A stretch of DNA of 35,053 nucleotides, taken from assembly GCA_947169935.1 (NCBI GenBank), contig CAMVRS010000019.1, positions 1-35,053 of the forward strand, in the 5' to 3' direction. How positions within the stretch are numbered: the first letter of the stretch is position 1; every line of letters starts with the position of its first letter. Shown in pieces: positions 32,801-35,053 of the stretch. This DNA comes from an uncultured Lachnospiraceae bacterium (lineage in GTDB: Bacteria > Bacillota > Clostridia > Lachnospirales > Lachnospiraceae). Below the pieces are notes generated by a model that was not told the origin of the DNA, made no database searches, and was given only the letters and a program-made list of their open reading frames with translations. The position numbers and the translations under genes are program-made.

Positions 32801-33497
32801 TTGTATCCGAATCCGATGTACGGGTTTCAAATGCCAGATTTCCTCCCTTGCAATATATCGATCCTCCCCATTTTGCATTGGGATGGGTAACCGGTTTGAT
32901 CTCCAGCGTTCCCTTTACCCTTTTCCCTTCAGCATCCAGGGTACTTCTGAAGGTCACATTACCCCAGTCATAGGTATAAACACCGTAGCTCACACTATTG
33001 TTTTTTCCTGTTACTTTTATTTCGCAGTTTCCGATGACATCTACGTAAAGAGCATCACCTTTAAACTCTATACCGTGCTGACAGTCACCGTTAAGTTTTA
33101 TATTATGCAGCGTAAGCCTGGTTTCTTTGTCATTGTCAAAACGCATGTATGATGCATTAGCGTCATTGACATTACCTGTAAAAGCACTTCCGTCTGCATT
33201 TAAAGCCTTTCCTTCTTTGCCTTTCAGGTCAACACCGTTAACAATTAATACATTAACTGTTGTACCGCCGTCCAGCGCCGGCTCATCATCTGCCGGATCA
33301 TCCTCTTCCACGGTTGCCGCATCTGAAGCAGCCTCCTCTTCGACAGCCGCGTCGTCCTGTCCGTCTTCTGCCTGAGCTTCCGACACAGCGTCATCCGCAT
33401 CATCTGCCGCAAATACGGTAAATCCCGTATCCGCAAGCGTGCCGACACACATCACTGCAGTCAGCAAAATTGCCAATAGTTTTTGGAATTTCTTCAT
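29874..33497 (-). CDS. Large exported protein with beta-solenoid-like region and C-terminal Ig-like module (1207 aa)
   Basis: GGAGG precedes the ATG. Residues 1-31 are a signal peptide (MKKFQKLLAILLTAVMCVGT, FAA cleavage). An acidic Asp/Glu/Ala stretch follows to about residue 78. Residues about 80-900 hold many short beta strands of the type GGEVTAKATADSEAYAFKG and GGKITVKGKLDAASSGGDLP, resembling beta-helix or carbohydrate-binding surface proteins. The unit that begins YDVWVAGYRLAT and ends DPETGTLTFKN recurs as YDLWLGNTQVTS with DPDTWTLTLNG. The last ~320 residues are a two-part Ig-like module (LTLVKGQSFMMPGSGW; TAGSTTITAYVNGKAYTKKV). That module is shared with the neighbouring gene. No sortase signal is visible. 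Ligand unknown. Confidence 0.9.
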   Translation of the reverse strand: MKKFQKLLAILLTAVMCVGTLADTGFTVFAADDADDAVSEAQAEDGQDDAAVEEEAASDAATVEEDDPADDEPALDGGTTVNVLIVNGVDLKGKEGKALNADGSAFTGNVNDANASYMRFDNDKETRLTLHNIKLNGDCQHGIEFKGDALYVDVIGNCEIKVTGKNNSVSYGVYTYDWGNVTFRSTLDAEGKRVKGTLEIKPVTHPNAKWGGSIYCKGGNLAFETRTSDSDTKIDWMDNNERGLKVVADAGEAERSSTGGEIECKYDVKVTDAYVQVYASGLNGYYSGIECSQKLNIYSGLVITYVDAFETGSESVAVAIRAGGDIYIGEDAYVIADGEMLDTTREGRGISTPGGKITVKGKLDAASSGGDLPIYAGGNVEQTIILDGTAVNIPEEGIDDKTKKTITAYNGDAVDRVIIEKGQYYDVWVAGYRLATWNHDYLMGVDGIGEEAGFDPETGTLTFKNVNGISYRTGAAPSAPSNKPLIYTKIPLTVSGNATINYNNDIICADKAAIIIRGQFNLTSDNDPIYVAAAKLTIDGADTSINAESKKRKAINCGMDGSAIVINNGIINAKGGSAGIYCDGNIEINGGEVTAKATADSEAYAFKGFGDNREINIKEGLDIVIPEGGKVKVVKDSYNINVTTVVDGNDNVAKEVKIAEKKYDLWLGNTQVTSTNKGDILGDGKASFDPDTWTLTLNGQMFIPGNHAVTGLGAALIYSKHALNLEGSASFDTEYNAIVIDSGYPLDESVINGDFSFKTGNRGIFSNSIVSIKGSGKTVTMDTPEECINCYVLGIYDAKVELASKNNGAIIAEVAMGLENCDLTAEGKNAAIAVFDKGENAIVLAEGLEIIEPEGGEIAAESTFTTIHDSNGNMAEKVRIAKASAKYHPSPMNPVPEGLDEVTELTLVKGQSFMMPGSGWKPVDNKVDKKYVSLNKKGKLKAKKVTESGKPAKITDGNRTIEITIVQPAFKDKKPLKLESHGTLGLVSLEFSTGSDDLPVWFSSSNPDVACVYGDGTVWARTAGSTTITAYVNGKAYTKKVQVKEPEPLSTRYIHANVNVKKTLKVKGFKVAEWVVSDTDKAYFEIKKTSVKPLKTGSYVLTGLDKAGTPVCGVVLIVENPTITSAVIKETKPNSNKYQLNTDAGSIVYLTFDYMEDLVTFKSSNGEVAYADYNKDEKLVLYAQSKGKCKLTTKINGKTITINVNVD

Positions 33498-33544
33498 GAT
33501 TGCCTCCTCATAAAATTATACGTAGCAAAATTACTACAGAATTT

Positions 33545-33573
33545 ATCATACACCCTTGATAATGCTTGCGCAA
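33545..33573 (-). promoter_or_regulatory. Promoter of the 1207-aa surface protein gene
   Basis: On the minus strand, TTGCGC (33573-33568), a 17-bp spacer and TATGAT (33550-33545). A second -10-like TATAAT lies about 20 bp further on without a good -35. The leader is about 40 nt and ends in GAGGAGGCAATC before the ATG. Confidence 0.6.
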
Positions 33574-33593
33574 GATTACATTAAGCCAAAAGA

Positions 33594-33612
33594 CCGGGGA
33601 GCAATCCCCCGG
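33594..33612 (-). terminator. Hairpin terminator after the InlB-repeat surface protein gene
   Basis: CCGGGG and CCCCGG pair around a 7-nt loop, 30 nt after the stop. TCTTTTGG follows on the minus strand. It is related to the hairpin at 29843. Confidence 0.75.
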
Positions 33613-33642
33613 CCTCCTGGTTCAATGTATTATCTCATACAT

Positions 33643-35053
33643 TTATTCGGTTACCGTAACATTGATGGTATAGGTCTTTCCGTAGATCTTGTATGTGATC
33701 TTGCTCTTGCCTGCCTTCTGTGCACGAAGGATACCATTCTCATCAACATAGGCAAACTCACCCTTGCTGCTCTTAAACATCACTCTCTGTCCTACAGCCA
33801 GGAAGGTAACCGCTTCACTTTCTCCCTTTTTAAGGGTGATGTTATACTTCGTCGCCGTCTTATTTGCTGCAGCAAATTTGGTATTTGTAATAGCAGGATC
33901 CTGTACAAATACTTCTACCTTGTATTGAGTACCATCCTTTGCCGTACCGATAACATAGGTGGAATTGGAGGTTAATCCCTTGATCTTATTCCCTTTAACC
34001 TCTACTATATCGGGATCTACTGCTTCCCACTTATCGATCTTAACACCTTTGATCTTAAGAGTAGCCTTACCGCCTATTGTCATCCAGAACTGACGGCTGG
34101 GAAGCTGGGGCTCCAACTTGCATGTTGCCTTTGCCGTATATGCTTTACCGTTAACATAAGCGGTAATGGTTGCAGATCCGTCATTGTTTCCGTATAGCTG
34201 TCCCTCTGTACTGACAGATACAGTATTAGGATTGCTGCTGTAGTATGCTACAGGCAGATCACTGCTGCCGGGATTAAAGCTTACAGCTTCAGCCCAGCCG
34301 CCGTTGATCTTATAAGATTTAACGGTAAACGCAGGCTGAACTATCTTAAGCTCTATTGTTCTGGTACCGTTTGTGATCTTAGCAGGCTGACCGTCAGCGG
34401 TCACCTTCTTTGCAGTTAATTTCCCCTTCTTGGAAATGCTCACGAATTTCTTGGACTCCGGAGCCACTGTCCAGCCTGTTTCAGGCATATCAAACTTCTG
34501 TCCCTTAACAAGTGTAAGCTTATCAGTAGCCGCAGTAATGACCGGTACAGGATTAAGCGCTGACTGCTTAAGCGCCCAGCCTGCATAGATAGTTATATTT
34601 GCAGTGACAGGGGTGGCAAAGTCATATACAGTCTTGCATTCCGCATCGCTGAACCATCCTGTAAAGGCATACTCTGAATCTTCAGGGTCAACAGCAGGTC
34701 TTTCAACAGGCTTACCTTCTTCTACCTTTTCGGTAAAGCTGCTTCCCTTACCGTTCAGATCGAAGGTAACGGTATAGAATATCTTTTCAGGCTCCCAGAT
34801 CGCATACAAGGTCAGGTCACTCTCTACGGGAGTTGCAAAATTATAAACCGTCGTACCTGTTTTCTCGGTACTCCATCCTTTGAAGATATAATCGACTGCA
34901 GAAGGATTAAATGCAGGTGCGCTTGCCTTCTGTCCCTTTTCGACCAACTGCTCCTTAGGAAGATCTGCTGCATCGCCATGACCGTTAAGATCAAATTTCA
35001 CCTTATAGTATGTCTTGCTTGCATCCAGCCATCCTGCATAAAGCGTGACAGGG
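33643..35053 (-). CDS. Surface protein with InlB-type repeats and C-terminal Ig-like module (N-terminus beyond window)
   Basis: The frame is open across the right edge, so the start and signal peptide lie outside. The first visible residues (PVTLYAGWLDASKTYYKVKF) are the end of one repeat. Two further Listeria/Bacteroides (InlB B-type) repeats follow: FDLNGHGDAADLPKEQL to SDLTLYAIW, and FDLNGKGSSF to ANITIYAGW. These repeats are typical of cell-surface and adhesion proteins. The last ~320 residues are the same Ig-like module as in the gene at 29874, with LTLVKGQKFDMPETGW, a KLTAKKVTADGQPAKIT motif and SATITAYVNGKAYTAKA. It ends at KIYGKTYTINVTVTE without an anchor motif. A GTG at 35001 is inside a repeat and is not a credible start. 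Confidence 0.9.
   Translation of the reverse strand, partial: PVTLYAGWLDASKTYYKVKFDLNGHGDAADLPKEQLVEKGQKASAPAFNPSAVDYIFKGWSTEKTGTTVYNFATPVESDLTLYAIWEPEKIFYTVTFDLNGKGSSFTEKVEEGKPVERPAVDPEDSEYAFTGWFSDAECKTVYDFATPVTANITIYAGWALKQSALNPVPVITAATDKLTLVKGQKFDMPETGWTVAPESKKFVSISKKGKLTAKKVTADGQPAKITNGTRTIELKIVQPAFTVKSYKINGGWAEAVSFNPGSSDLPVAYYSSNPNTVSVSTEGQLYGNNDGSATITAYVNGKAYTAKATCKLEPQLPSRQFWMTIGGKATLKIKGVKIDKWEAVDPDIVEVKGNKIKGLTSNSTYVIGTAKDGTQYKVEVFVQDPAITNTKFAAANKTATKYNITLKKGESEAVTFLAVGQRVMFKSSKGEFAYVDENGILRAQKAGKSKITYKIYGKTYTINVTVTE

Overview
The window is 35 kb of bacterial chromosome in which every gene I can support lies on the minus strand, so transcription runs from high to low coordinates. The organism looks like a Gram-positive clostridium, probably Lachnospiraceae. 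The grounds are AGGAGG-type Shine-Dalgarno sites, Sec signal peptides and lipoboxes, large surface proteins with Ig-like and InlB-type repeats, a clostripain-family peptidase, a LytS-like kinase, and balanced to slightly AT-rich codon use. This placement is inferred from gene content only.

Right part (33643-35053, 29874-33497, 26103-29690): three large exported surface proteins, each its own transcription unit with a hairpin terminator. Two share a C-terminal module of about 320 residues behind unrelated N-terminal regions. The right-hand one is cut by the window edge. Middle part (18459-25893): ordinary genes. These are a DUF218/YdcF membrane protein, a THUMP-domain RNA methyltransferase, a clostripain-like peptidase, the RdgB and YfcE-like pair, tRNA-Pro(TGG) with a consensus promoter, a family 2 glycosyltransferase, a 74-residue helical protein, and a NUDIX hydrolase. 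Four copies of a dispersed intergenic repeat (GTCATYCTGAG type) occur in the window.

Left part (1-18370): this is the unusual region. A two-component operon encodes a lipoprotein, a LytS-like histidine kinase, a second related lipoprotein, and a response regulator whose output domain resembles SARP/AfsR regulators. Next comes a long run of envelope genes: a 90-aa membrane protein; a 601-aa protein whose N-terminus resembles a family I associate with contractile injection systems; a kinase-like protein with a C-terminal membrane anchor; a multi-spanning receptor with a degenerate class III cyclase-like domain; a membrane-anchored MORN-repeat protein; a 1290-aa TolC-like protein; and two very large exported paralogues, the last cut by the left edge.

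The strongest new observation is regulatory. Upstream of four genes in this left part (18370, 15756, 15384 and 4981) lies the same 33-bp layout: two GTTGC half-sites exactly 11 bp apart, then exactly 10 bp, then a -10 hexamer. Direct repeats with 11-bp period are what SARP-type regulators bind. I infer that the response regulator controls its own operon and the envelope cluster, making one signal-controlled cell-surface system. Its function is unknown. The TolC-like and injection-system-like parts suggest a conduit or assembly across the thick Gram-positive wall, which is a hypothesis.
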